A stretch of DNA of 64,000 bases. Origin: Chrysomallon squamiferum. Taxonomy: Eukaryota; Mollusca; Gastropoda; Neomphalida; Peltospiridae. The notes under the pieces were generated by a model. The model was given only the letters and a program-made list of their open reading frames with translations, ran no database searches and was not told the origin of the DNA. The translations under genes and the position numbers were made by a program. The stretch spans positions 19,546,150 through 19,610,149 of the forward strand of contig CM022665.1 of assembly GCA_012295275.1 (NCBI GenBank), written 5' to 3'. This document shows positions 38,901-52,300 of the stretch, piece after piece; position 1 is the stretch's first letter, and each line of letters begins with the position of its first letter.

Positions 38901-41900
38901 CTTTTGTGTTTCATAGTAAGTGTAAGTTTAAGATAAGATCTAACAATTACCGCTTTCTGTGTGGAAACAAGTCATCACTGACAAGTAGGCCACCTTTAAC
39001 TTGACACAAATTATGAAAACTCTGTTGCAAAGGACACCACAGATGTGTGGGAATTTTATCTTATTTTCAGTTTCTTAATGAATGACTTGTCATTGCAAAT
39101 TCACTACAGGCTTTCATTAGTTATTTTGTTTGGGACCCATGCTGCAGTATAAGATTGGGTAAAACTTAATGTGAGAAGTTCAACACATTATTAGATTTTC
39201 TTGTCTTACTGGAAGTGTAGAAACAGAATTTTAATTTATTTAATCCAGTAGGTTTAAGAATCTGTTAAAATTTGTTTGTTTTATAAAAAATAAAAAATAA
39301 TTAAAATAAACAAATAATTAAATAAGAACTATTTATATTTAACAAAATTTGAACAAGTGAAATGATGCGTTTTTCATGTGGTATTTCTTTTGTTTACATA
39401 TTTTTATATAAAAATACACAAAGATAATTCTCACATAAGGGTGCCTTTAGTGAGACAAAAAAAAATTCTGTGTGCATTTTGCATTCTTCCAGGTTGTTTT
39501 TGTTTCCTATCTTAATAAATGAAATGGTATTTGTGAAGACCATATACCAATTAGATGTAGTTTTCTATTAGTTTATTAGTAAATTATTTTAATTAATAAT
39601 TTCTGTTATTTGTATAGTTCACATTTATCTGTTTTCTAAATTTTTGTTAAAATGTAAATTATTTGTGAAATAGAGAATAATAAACAAATAAACACACACA
39701 CACACACACACACACACAGTACACACATTTATACACATTTATATATAAATATTATGCATTATCAAAAAGTAAAGTAATAAAAGGAATCAATTTAGATGCC
39801 AGTTTTTATCAATAAGTGAATAATAAATAACTGTGTTTTAATTATGAAATGGTTTGACTCTAGAGTTATAGAATTTAGAAAATTTTATAGTATCTAGAAA
39901 AAAAAAGAAATAATGACTATTTCATTTTTATTTTTGTACTTCCCAAACTGTTTAACACATTGTCTATTATTAAGTATATTGATATGCACTATGTGAGCTT
40001 AGACAACAATGGTATTGGGATTGTAATGAAGAATGTTGTTTACATTATAATGGTTTACAAAGTGCTATGGGAGATATTCATGTCTGTTATTAAGTATTGG
40101 TATAATGACTAGGTATCAGCATTCTACAGCCTGTGAATATTATTGAGATAGTAAAGACCTGGCAAATGCTGTAACTAAACAATTACTTATTTCCAAACTT
40201 GCATGGGTGATTTTCAGAAATTGTTGAATTATTTATATAGGCCTATATATTTGTATGTAATCAGCAACATTGTAATACAGTAGATCCTTTTCTTACTTCA
40301 CTTTTTAGTATAATTCAGTATTTGCTTTGGTCCTTTACTGCATAAAACAGTAAAGTGGCTTAATAATGATCTGAAAGTATTAAAATGCAATGACAGTAGA
40401 ATTCACATACTTACAGTCAAGGGAAACTGTCGTTAAGAACAAAAATGTCAGGGAAATCATATTTGAGTGACAATCCTGAATAGATTTATTATTAATGATT
40501 AAAAAAATATATATATTTATTTTTTTACCAAATTAAGATATTTTCAGTATGTGAACCAGATGATTTTAAATATGTATCAACCTGTAATATTATGATATGA
40601 ATTATTTATTTATGACTTACTTGAAAATATAAATTATATAATTGTTGATTCAAAGATTTTTAGTTACACTGAAATGACTCACTTATGCCTGCAACCAAAT
40701 TTAAAAATAGAATGATGCCATAGTCCTTCTTTCACAGGTTAATGTTACTAGTAAAGTCCATAAACAAGCCAGTATTAAAACATTACAGTCCTTTGTCACA
40801 GATGCAATCAAGTATTTGTAACTTGACCTTGGTATTAACATTTATCCTGAGGCAAGATGAGCTACGAATTTTAACTGCCTCTATGAAGAAAGATGTTACA
40901 GAGCACAAGGACATTAACCTGTCATTGTAAACAACAATTAGCTCTGATGGGATCCATCATCTTAGGTGTCAGGGAGGGTTAATGTGTTAAAAATAAATAA
41001 TGACCTCTATAATTCTGTTTGTTTTTCTGTTTGTGTGTGGTTCTCTTTTGTTTTGTTTCGTGTTTCTTTTTGTATTGTATGACTTTTATGGCTATTACAC
41101 TGTTTCGAATGTTACTGTTTTAAAATAGTTTTAACTAACTGAAATGCCACATTTTCAAATCTAGGACAAATCCCCACCCAGATAATTCCCCACCCAGACA
41201 ATAACACACTTGACAATAACTCAGTTTTGGATAATTCCTATTCTTAACTTTTGGTGTGTCTGTTACATGTTTATCAGAGTATTATATCATTGATTGTACT
41301 TAGAGGATTATTGTGTAATTGAACTTGATTGCACTTCGAAGGATCATCCTTGATTACACCTGGTTGATCTTTGTGCACAAAGAAGCCACAACAAGGTGGC
41401 TTCTAACTATTTTCCAACTGCACACGAAGCCATGACAAGCTGGCTTTTAACTAACTGCCAATTAATTAACAAGATGAGGTATTCAAAACTAGCACAAACT
41501 GTGCACTGGCAGGCCTTACAACAACAAGACTTTCCCAGATGTACTCCAGGACATTGGCCATTGTGTAAGATTTAAGTAAATCAAGCAGTTTTATATGTCA
41601 TTACTAATGAAAATTATTGTTGGTTAAAGTTTAATAAACTATACTAATTCTTTTCAATACTAATGTGTGGAATGCGGCATTGTCCAAGTGGGGAATTGTC
41701 CTAGTGAGGAATTGTCCAACGAGTCTTTATTCCTACAGCTTGCTGTGCTGACCATATTCTTTTTAGTCTTTTTCATGCAGTGCTAGCCTTTAGCATGAAA
41801 ATACTAATGACAATCAGAAATGGCTGCCTGATATTTTGGCCATTGATGTTTTGACTCCTGGCTTTTTGTCCAATATTACAAATGAAATTATATTACCTTT

Positions 41901-44900
41901 GTATGGTATTTTCAGTTGAATATATTAAGTAGTGATAGTTTTTCCTGTTTAATAACAATAATAATAATGATGATGATAAGATCACATGTTATATACTGAA
42001 ACATTTATTTTAATTATGAATGAAGAAGACTAATGTTTAAAGGATTGTACCATTTTTATTATGTTTCAAAGACAAAATAACATTGTTATAAATCAAGTTT
42101 TATTTTTAGTATTAATTACTTTTATTATTGTTACAACTGCATTCTATTATTGTAGTTGTTGTTGTTACTGATACTGCTCCTGCTATATCTACTGCTGCTA
42201 CTGCAGCTATCAAATTCCCCCAAGAATGAAATGTCCATCCTGCATTCAGATAGCACTGAACCAAAAAGACAAACAAACTACACAACATTAATAGGGGTGG
42301 ACCTTTTTGTGAGCCATCTGACAATTTTAAATTTAAAAAAGACCTTGACTGTTAATCTGCCAAGCAGATATATGCTTCAGATAATTTCAATCAAAGGTAT
42401 TATGTGAATGGGAGAGGTATTTGTAAGAGACATTTTGACCTAAAAGGGTTTTATTAGATGGTGTTAGGGTAACTGGATTGTTAGAACAATAACATGTTGA
42501 ACATTATAAATTTCTTTGATTCCAAAGTTACTTGTATGTCATTCTACATTCCTTTTTTTTTTTTATTCTTCTTTTGATACATGTTATGGGAAACACTTTG
42601 ATTTGTTTTAGCATTAAAAAAAATATATAAATTTAATACATTTTGTATTCCTGCATAAACATTATGATTCAGTAGTACACACTTTGTTTATCAACTGAGA
42701 TAACTATATATATATTTTTTTTAATCCATACTTTGATCACAAAACAGATTTGTTTATTTTACACGCTAAGCCAGATTGACTGCTAGGTAACCACTTGTGA
42801 TTGTGATCTCTTCTAGTTATTAACAGTTTCTGGCAGCTCTGTCAGCTCTGATTCATCTTTTTTGTTAGTTATTTGTGACCTTTAATGATTTTTCACAGAA
42901 AGACCACATGTTCCTATCGGGTGTAGGAAAAAAATGGTACTTGAAAAAATGGCACTGGGGAAAAAAAGCACCTGGAAAAAATGGCACCCGGAAGAAATGG
43001 CACTATGCAAATTTGGAAAAAATAGCACCTTATTAAGTTATTTATTTTTTCTGTATAGTTGCTTAAAAAAAACAAAAACTTAAAGGTACTTTTGAAAATA
43101 GAGTTTATTCATGCAGTATTGCTCCATACATGTATATTAATATATAGCATCACTCAGCTATTTGGTTTTGCTTAACAAAGTACAGTATTATATCAGTTTA
43201 TCACATCATTATCACATTTAAAAATACAGTATACATAGCATCACTCAATGCATAGCATCACTCAACCACTTGGTTTTGGTTACCATGAGGTTTCCAGTTG
43301 ATGATGTGACCAGCACCTTGAACAAACCCTTCAACAGTCTTGCTTCCATCTTATCTGTCCACATATAACTGATGACGATGAGTCTGTAGCTGGTGTACAC
43401 ACATTTGACAGGCTTGTAGTTAGGGTTGCTTTACAGTCAGTAGTACATTGTTATAATGAAAGCTGATGATATTTTCATTGATATTTATAAGAAACACATC
43501 TGCTTGCAATAGAACTGCTTATTTTTTCAAAGAAGATGCCGTGAGACATTTCAGAAGTCACTCCTTCAGAAGTGCAATCACTAAGGGCTTGTGCAATCAA
43601 CTCTTTCTGTCTGGCAGTTAATCCAAGGATATGGGAAGCCACTCCTTCAGAGGAACAATTATGAATTGTTTTTGTAAGCAGGACTTAATTGATTATGTTA
43701 TCATGATTAAACTCCAAGGAAATTGCATGTGTCTATGTGTGTGGTGTGGTATGGTGTGTGGTGTGGTGTGGTGTGTGTGGTGTGTGGTGTGGTGTGGTGT
43801 GGTGTGGTGTGGTGTGGTGTGGTGTGTACGTTCATACATACAGACATGTTCATATAGATGTACCTAATGTTAATATGCATAGTTAAGATATCCTTTAGAA
43901 CAGGCATGGGCAACCTTTTTCGAGAGGCGAGCCACATGAGACATGGCTCATCCTCAGGTGGGCCGCAGGTACTAATTTAGGCAATTCTGCAGAATCGCAC
44001 TTGAAGGAGGTAACTCTGTATCAATTATTAGCTATTCCAGCTGCGGAGGCCCATATGCATCAAAATAAAATTTTGTTTTTTACACAGTTTATTTTAAGAA
44101 ATTTTTCATTTACTTAAGAAACTGTTATAATAAAAAAATATTTGGATTGATGTAGATTGACTCTAAGGCATGTTGAAAATTACACGGATGACTGGTTTTA
44201 GCCATTTTCTTTTCCTGACTTGGATACCCACAATGCAACAGGCAACAAGGGAGGTTAGTCGGGCATGTAATAATGATTCCTCTGTGATACGAGCTTCCCC
44301 TAAACTTTTTTGAGTGAGGGAGAGAGTGTGTGTGAACAAGTGAAGATGAAATGAGACAAACAAAATTTGAATTAATGTTATTTTCCTTGTGAAATTAGGC
44401 GTGCCACTCAGAAAGCTGTGCAGGCTGCAGTTTGTCTATGATTGCTCTTGAATAATATTTTGTCAGTTCAAACATAGCATAAAATATATATACATATATA
44501 TATATATGTGGTGGGGTTGTTTCTAAATTAAAAAATTGTTTTGACTGACCATTTAATTATGAACTGTCAGCAATTGTTAAATGTGATATTATCTGCAGAC
44601 TATGTTAATTCTGACATAAAATCATTATCTCAAATATTATTCATGCACTGTCTTTTTATGTGTAATTATGAATTGTTTTTGTAAGCAGGACTTCACCCAC
44701 AACCAATAACTTAATGTCAATAAGCAAAAGCAACAACCTTCTTTTTTTTTTTAGGTTCATTTTGAAGAACACTTTTGTATAGAAAAACTGAATAATAGAT
44801 TTCACATTTTCATGAACATTATTTCTTGAAGAAATACAGAGCTGGTCATATGGCATACTATAGGCAATGATAAAGTTCACAATAAAGTTTCGTTTTCATT

Positions 44901-45446
44901 AATTTCATTATAAGGTGAAATATAAAAAATAATAAAATTTACAGATACCAAAACAAACTTTCCAGCTATTGAAAAATACATAGAACTGGTTCATGGATTT
45001 GATTTTATGTCTACCATGATTTTGGGGCCTTGCTATATGCATGTTTGTATGCATTTGGTCATATATGTATGCACTATTTACCTCTGTAAGTTATGTATGC
45101 AGTGTGTATATTTGGTAGATAGGCATATATGGAAGTTTTTTGGTTTTTTTTCTTTTTCAAGCAGAATAGATTTGTTGTAATTTAAATTAAAGAGTAAGAA
45201 ATTATTTGTCTTTTTAGTGGCTGGGTGTTACATTCAAATATGTGTGAGGTTATTTTTGTGTGAATAGCCAAGTATCTCACTGATTTGTCAAAGAATAACT
45301 CAACATACTTTTACTAATTATTTTGACATTTGACATTTTTATGTAGTATCATTTAGTAGTTGACATTTTAACCATTGACAGATTATAAAAAATGAAATGA
45401 TTCTCCTTAATGCTGCATATGAATTCCAGATTAATAAGATGTTAAA

Positions 45447-45477
<31 letters not shown>

Positions 45478-46323
45478 AGAAAAATACCCTTAAGAACTTT
45501 AAATTAGTATTGAAATACAAATTAGCAAAAATAGAAATTTTTTTTTTTTTTTAAATTAGTAAATATTTCCCATTTGTACTCCTACTATCTTAGGCAGTCT
45601 GAGTTTTATAAATGGTTTTTTTTGTTTTTGTTTTTTTTTAATAATAATTTTTCCTTTTTTTCTTTTTTTAAATTTGTTAATTTTTAAAACAAATTACCTT
45701 GATTAATAACAACAGTTAGTAAAAAAATATTTTTAAAAATGTATTTATTATAAGCATAATTATTGAATGTTTGATTTTGATAGTTAATAAAAACTGCTGT
45801 TATTTATAAGCTAAGAACAGTTTCTTTAATGTATGTATGTATGCACATTCATATATATGTATGCATTTAAGATCTTATAAGACCAGGACAAGTTTTTCAT
45901 AACTTCTGCAGTACATGGGGCAGCCTACAAAATATATTTTTATCTGACTGACAGTCGCACATTCCTTGGCCAATTTACAAAAACTTGCAAGCACCAGATA
46001 TCTAGAAAGTGAAAAAGAGACCTGGCCTAGATTCATAGGCAAAAAGTGTGACTTCAAAAACAAATGTGTTATTCACTGGAAAATAGCTTTACCGCATAAC
46101 ACTGGGATAACATTACATATTCTTTCCCAGCCAGGCTTCTGTGCTTTTATTTATTCAGGGACCTGTTGAGTTTGATTTCATTGATAACCAGAAGAATGAC
46201 TTAAGTAAATTAGTAGCTTTTGTATATATTAATAACAATAATAATAATAAGTAAAGTCCAAATAAAAATACAGATATATATTATGTTAATTTTTATGTTA
46301 TATGAGTATTCAAGATTCAAAAA

Positions 46324-46370
<47 letters not shown>

Positions 46371-49300
46371 TATAAATGATTATTATTGCCTTTTTTCTAA
46401 TTAACATCATACCATACATTTTTTTCAGAATAAAACAAAAACAGTAAAATAATTTAGCACAGAAATATTCATAGTAATCACTTTATTTCATATTATCAGT
46501 ATATTGTAAGTAAAAACACATAATAAAAAAAATTGTGTAACAAATAGCAAAAACAAATAATACATAAGCAAAGGTTTGGGTTTTTTAAATGTATTTATAT
46601 ATACGTTTAAAATTTTTTATTGGTGGCAATAATAATGCTTTATTTAAAAAAACAGATATGCCATACTGTTTCATATTTGCGTAAGTAAATGGCTGCATAG
46701 AATTAACCAGCTTTAGGAAACCTGTGGCTGGAAGCATTAATCAGAAGTCCAGTATTTGAGACACACACACACACACACACACACACAATTATATAAAATG
46801 CATTAAAGAAAATAGTAAAGATTAAATATCAGTTAGATAATATCTAATGCAGCAAATGTTTCTGATAATACTTCCCCAAGATAAATACATTTTTAATTTA
46901 ATATTTGTTTGGTCAACAAATGACAGACAGAATTAATCTTTTGGTGCTGAGTTTATATGAACCTTGTATCATTTTGAGCAGGTTGTTCTTTTAAAATTGT
47001 TAATAAAATTAAATTTCTGCACAAAATGGTCAGAAATTAAAATATTTTCTACACGGATCTTAGTGATATTCTGCAGACAACCAGCAAAGGAAATGGAATT
47101 TCAACAGTATTGTCACAGATTGTTTAAAAATTCTTGACTTTTGACATTTTTGGTATAATCAGTAAACTTTGGCTTTTTTCCAGTAAAAGAGATCCTAGAA
47201 AGAGAAAAAGAAATAACCATGAACTGAAGTCTTGTATTATTAACATAGAGTATAATAAAGTTATGATTTATACAAAAACACTCTTTGTTGAAGCTAGTTT
47301 AATATAATATAAGTTTTTGAAGAAAATGTTATTGTTTGTTTTTTCTTTCAATAACTTAAGTAAGCCGAGTTCAGGTCTATTTTTCCTAAGCTTGATATTC
47401 CATCAACTTTCAGTAGAAACCTATGTATATTAATGGGTTGAAATTAATTTCCATAAAAAGTAGACTTTATAAAAAAAATGTCAAAACACTTGAACTGTTA
47501 GCAATTTTCAATTAATTGTTGTGATCTTTTACTGTTGTAGTCATTATGTTGCTTGTTCAGTTGAGACTTTAAACTCAAAATTTATATTTTAATTAGGGAT
47601 CCCTTCAATTATGCTTTTATTCCTGAATTTATCTGTTATTTTTATTCAGATAGACTCAAATTAAAAAAATTAAATATAGTCTTATTGATAAATTGTTTGC
47701 TGATACAAAATAAAACTATTACTACCAAATAATAATATAATTTTAATAGTAATTTGAAATCAAATTGAATATTGACAGATAGTTTCTGTAGATTAGTCAC
47801 AGTTAACATAATTTTCTTTTCATATTAACTTTTACCTCTTGTCATCTAATAAGGAATTTAAACATTTAATGAGGTGAATTTGAAAGATAGATTTGTTTTA
47901 TTCATATTTAAATACAACATTCACTTCACAGTCTTAAAAACAAACACTATTTGACTTTTATATCAGTTAATATTTTGACCATTGATATTTTTATTCAGTT
48001 TCTGTGTTGGCATTTTGTCTGCAGCCTGTCTTTAGGATAATCTAGGAATTGTAGGTGTTCCTTGAAGAACAGTAAATATTTTTTTTTTCTTAATTATATA
48101 TTCAGTAATGTTGTGGATTGTTTAAACTGATACTAATTCTACAGCAGTATCAATAATAAATACATAGTATTTACCAGATGTCTTTATGAGTCACTGTAAC
48201 TGATTCAGTTTTCAAAATAAGGTAATTACATTGTGGATGACAGCAAATGATGCAATGGAAAAGAACAACATAGTCTGTTAATGAAAGTATTTTCATTGCT
48301 ATGGGCTTAGTTTTGAAAACAAAATAAAAAATACATTGGTGTGATTACAAAGCTGATTATATATGGCTTCTTCATAACTACAAGACAATGTATTTATTGA
48401 TTTATGTAGATTGTTTTCATATGACTGTGACTTAGTATTGTTGCATAATTGCATCGTTATTATTGTAGTTTTTAGTTTGATTGAATTGCACATTATTACT
48501 GTTGAAGATTTTAAATTATTATTACCCTCACCAAATGTCGGTAAGTGGTAATTACATAACATCAGTAGAAAGCATTAGTATTCAAGACTATATACAATGG
48601 TTATGACAAAGTGTCATCAGTCAAAATGTCAGCTAATTAAGTAGCACAGTGGTTAAAACAATAGCTAAATTTTGTACACTGAATCACTGAGATATAACTG
48701 TAGGCCACTGATTCCAGTCTTTTAATACATATGTGGGTATGGGACAGTTATACAGGTGTACATATATGTAAAAACCCATAAGCAGTATTTTTCACAATTT
48801 TTAATACCTGTACATTTTGGTGCTCACTGTAATTGTAACATTATTTTTTCCAAATAGCAGTTTTTCCTATTTATGAAAAATAAACTATAGAATACAATGA
48901 TAATTTGTTAGAAATATAATAATTTGTTTACACTATGTAATAAAGTTCATAAAGGTCTAAAACTGAATAATTGGGATTTCTAAATCAGTTTTACAGTCAT
49001 TCTGTGTCAGTTCGTACAATAAGATGGAAAATAGTAAAAATGGCCATAGCCACCAATCTTTAGACTCCAGTATTTCAGAAACCAGTGGGCCAGTGTTCAT
49101 AATATTGATGTTGTTAGAAAGGGAATTTCATAAGGAACACTAGCATTGTGAAGACTGGCAACTGGTTTCTTAGATGTCAAATGACCCATAGTGAAATCAT
49201 TTGTTCTCATTTCATGCAAACAGAGGCAGAACAGGCTTTTTATTGTTTCATTCTGTTTTATTTTCCTAGTTACAGTGAGTTATACAATTTAAGTTCTTTT

Positions 49301-52300
49301 GACAGAAACAATAATTTGTTTTATTTAAACTTTGTAAAACAATTTTTTTAAACTTTTATTATGAAATGTTTTATTTTGAGACCCTTACGTTACTAAGTGC
49401 AAATATGTATTTTAAAAATTAAAATATTGGTAATGATTTCTTGCTATTAAAATAAAATAATTTTGTTAGTTCTGTATCTAAAAAAAATGTGATTCTTTAT
49501 GTGTGACATAACATTTTTTTTTTTTTTTAAATCTATTTAGTTCATATCTGATGTTGGAGCTGTTTCATGTTTAATTTACAATCTGACCACTTTATTGGAC
49601 AAAATTGTCTTTTAATGAAACCTTTCACACTTCAGTAGTCCTTAATAAAAACTTGACATCAGTGAAATGAATTTTTTGGCAATTTGATTATTTGTTCAAT
49701 CAGTGATGCCATTTAAAGTCAAATTTGGCTGGCATCGAGTGGATCTGGAAGGAAATAAAAACTAATGAAGGTTCTGAAGATTCCAAATATAGGGCTTTTA
49801 TAAATTTAGTGCTGAACGTGAAAGTATAAGCAATCTGCAGTAAAACTTTAAGAAATAGAACATAAACTATGGGTCAGTACTACCTTGGCATTATCAGTTC
49901 ACTTCCCTTTAAACACAGCTTGCTTAAAATTGAGCAGTTTACTTTATCAGTGAATTACTCTGTTTTTTAGTGTTTTTGACAAATTTATGTGTATCAGTAA
50001 TTTAACTGTTTATGTAGAAATTATATTTTTTATCAGTAAAACAATAATTATCCATCATTAAGATTATATAATATTATATTTTATCATTTACTTCAAACAT
50101 TAATTTTACTAAATGATGCATATCTATACTATTAATCTGTTTTTAATCAACTGCTTACTAATTTAAATAAATAAAATACAAACTGTATCAAACAAAATTG
50201 TAAGTTCTATTATTTATTTAATTATTTATTTTATCTTCAGAAATTTTTAAGTATATGTCTCAATTTCATACATTAAATACAATGTAGAACAGTTTTGCTA
50301 CAGTTCTTTATAAAAATAATAATAGTAATAAAATATAAAATTATGCTATACTTAAGTTTCATTAAAAATATGCCTGACATTTAAAATAAATATCAATAAA
50401 ATACTTTAAAAAACAAATAATTCTAGCACACTTGTGCCATATTCTGTGACATAGTTCACACCTTCTTTTCTGAGATGAAAGAAACCTGCAAGAGCAAAGT
50501 GTTGATAAAAACAATGTGCCAAGAGGACAAAACTGGGTCTTTTGCTTCATCCTGGCTTTTCAGGAGTGATAAAAGCTTGAGAATCTTTCCAACTCTGGCT
50601 GCCCTCAGATTGTCACCAGCCAAGGCAGCTCCTCTTACACCATGGGAAAATTTTCCAGGAATCCCAACCACTGGCAGACAATCTGGTATTGGATGTCTTC
50701 TCATACACTAGCAGCACATGTGAACTAGCACCAGATTTATTATCTGACACACATGGCCTACAAAATTCTACATTATATATATGTGTGTGTGTGTGTGTTT
50801 GTCTGTGTGAGCACGTGTGTTCAGTTTTTAAATAGTTTTCTGTGATGTACATTTTGAAGTTTCGAAAATATCTTTTTAAATCATCTGTCTTCATTTAAAA
50901 TTTGTTTAAGATTACATTTAATCAAATTTTAATGAACAATTTCTTTATATATATATATATGTAATTTATAAACATGTGCAAGTTTTAATAGACCTGTTTT
51001 TGTTTTTGTGTCCTTATTTTTTTCAGAACATACTGCTTCCTCATTTAAATTTATGAAGTCACTTGCTTTTTAAATAGATATTTAAAACAGTTTTTTAAAA
51101 TAATTTTGCAACTTCCAAATTTATGATCCTTCAGAAAGTATGAATTTACTGATAAAGAACAATAATTTTTAAAAATATGTCATTTCATTACCCAAAAGTG
51201 CTGTGAATTAAGTCAAATTATTTTTTTTGAAGAAAGATTAAACAACAATGTGAATCAGTTTGATAGTGAATTTATTTGTGTTCATTGGGACAATTTTTGC
51301 TGGAATTTTTAAAATGAACTTCATTTATTATTAACAGTGTACGTTTGATAATGAGTTCATATGTAATTGGGGTGGGAGAGGAAGTCATCTTGTTCCATGA
51401 CATTTAAATAATGCCCTTCTGTCAAACAAGATATTTGATCAGTTTCGTATTTCATGAGAGTTGTAGAGAAAATGTCAATGGATAAAATATAAAAGACAAA
51501 ATGTCTACTATTAATATAGTCCTGGTCAAAATGTTAACTCATGTATATGTAGAAATAAAATAATTTTTGAAATGCAGAATTTTTTTTCACATTGTAGTAA
51601 ATTTTAGCAGATGAAGGAAGTAAGAAAAAAAAAAATGTTTTTAACAACAGTAAAGTTAATTTGAATCAATTTAACTATTTAAATGAATGTTTATGATAGA
51701 AAATAATTGGTAAATAGAAAATTGTTAATGATTTCAGTGATATAATAGTTCCAACATTTTACTTCATATTCTACTAGTTAGTGTTATGGACATTTAGTTC
51801 ACTTGGATCTTACTACTGAGAAATGGTTCGCTGAGATTTTGAACACTGACATTTTATCTGTTGACATGCAACCATATGACTGAACCAAAAGAATCTGTGG
51901 TGTTAAATTTTGTATTTATTACTACTAACAATACCTTCATTTTATTATATATGGTATTACTAAGAATTTTCACTGTATTAAATTTTATTTTTATCAAAGT
52001 GTCTAAATAAATGATGGAAATACTTGCAGTGTTTGAAAGATCTGAATGGTCTGAAATTGTTATTTGAATTTTCCTTTAGGGGTGAATATCTGGTCTATTT
52101 ACATTTTAAAAGACAATGTTTGTTTAACAATAGTATAGGTTTTTTTTATTGTTTTATCACATACAAGTCATTACTATTAATTTATTTTATATAACATTAA
52201 CAAAAGTGAAATATTCACTCAAACATTTTTTTTTATCCAAGTCTGTTACTTAGTAATCCAAAATTGTTTCATAAAATGAGCTAAATAGTTATAGTCAATA

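Larger units (their letters stand above)
42919..44752 (-). mobile_element. TIR transposon, 'aaaaaatggcac' family, copy B (longer, with nested hAT insertion)
   Basis: The left end reads GGGTGTAGGAAAAAAATGG and is followed by four further units of the 'aaaatggcac' type to about 43030. The rest matches copy A (15883-16720) in reverse orientation up to about 44730, where a T run replaces the outer end. B keeps about 365 bp missing from A (roughly 43313-43680), including a 61-codon open frame on the minus strand. It also has two direct copies of ATTATGAATTGTTTTTGTAA (near 43660 and 44664). A 544-bp hAT-like element (43901-44444) is inserted in it. Confidence 0.75.

Noticed and set aside
43631-43937. 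Frames of 76-78 codons on both strands
   Set aside because: They run through the GGTGT minisatellite inside a transposon copy; Cys/Val/Trp and His/Thr repeats are artefacts.
45875-46169. Overlapping frames on both strands in ROS1 intron 2
   Set aside because: The composition is somewhat protein-like, but there is no domain, splice context or start codon that I can support; the plus-strand frame opens at TTG.
48642-48719. A real tRNA gene
   Set aside because: Only the A box is good. The acceptor stem and T-arm do not form, so at most a SINE relic is supported.
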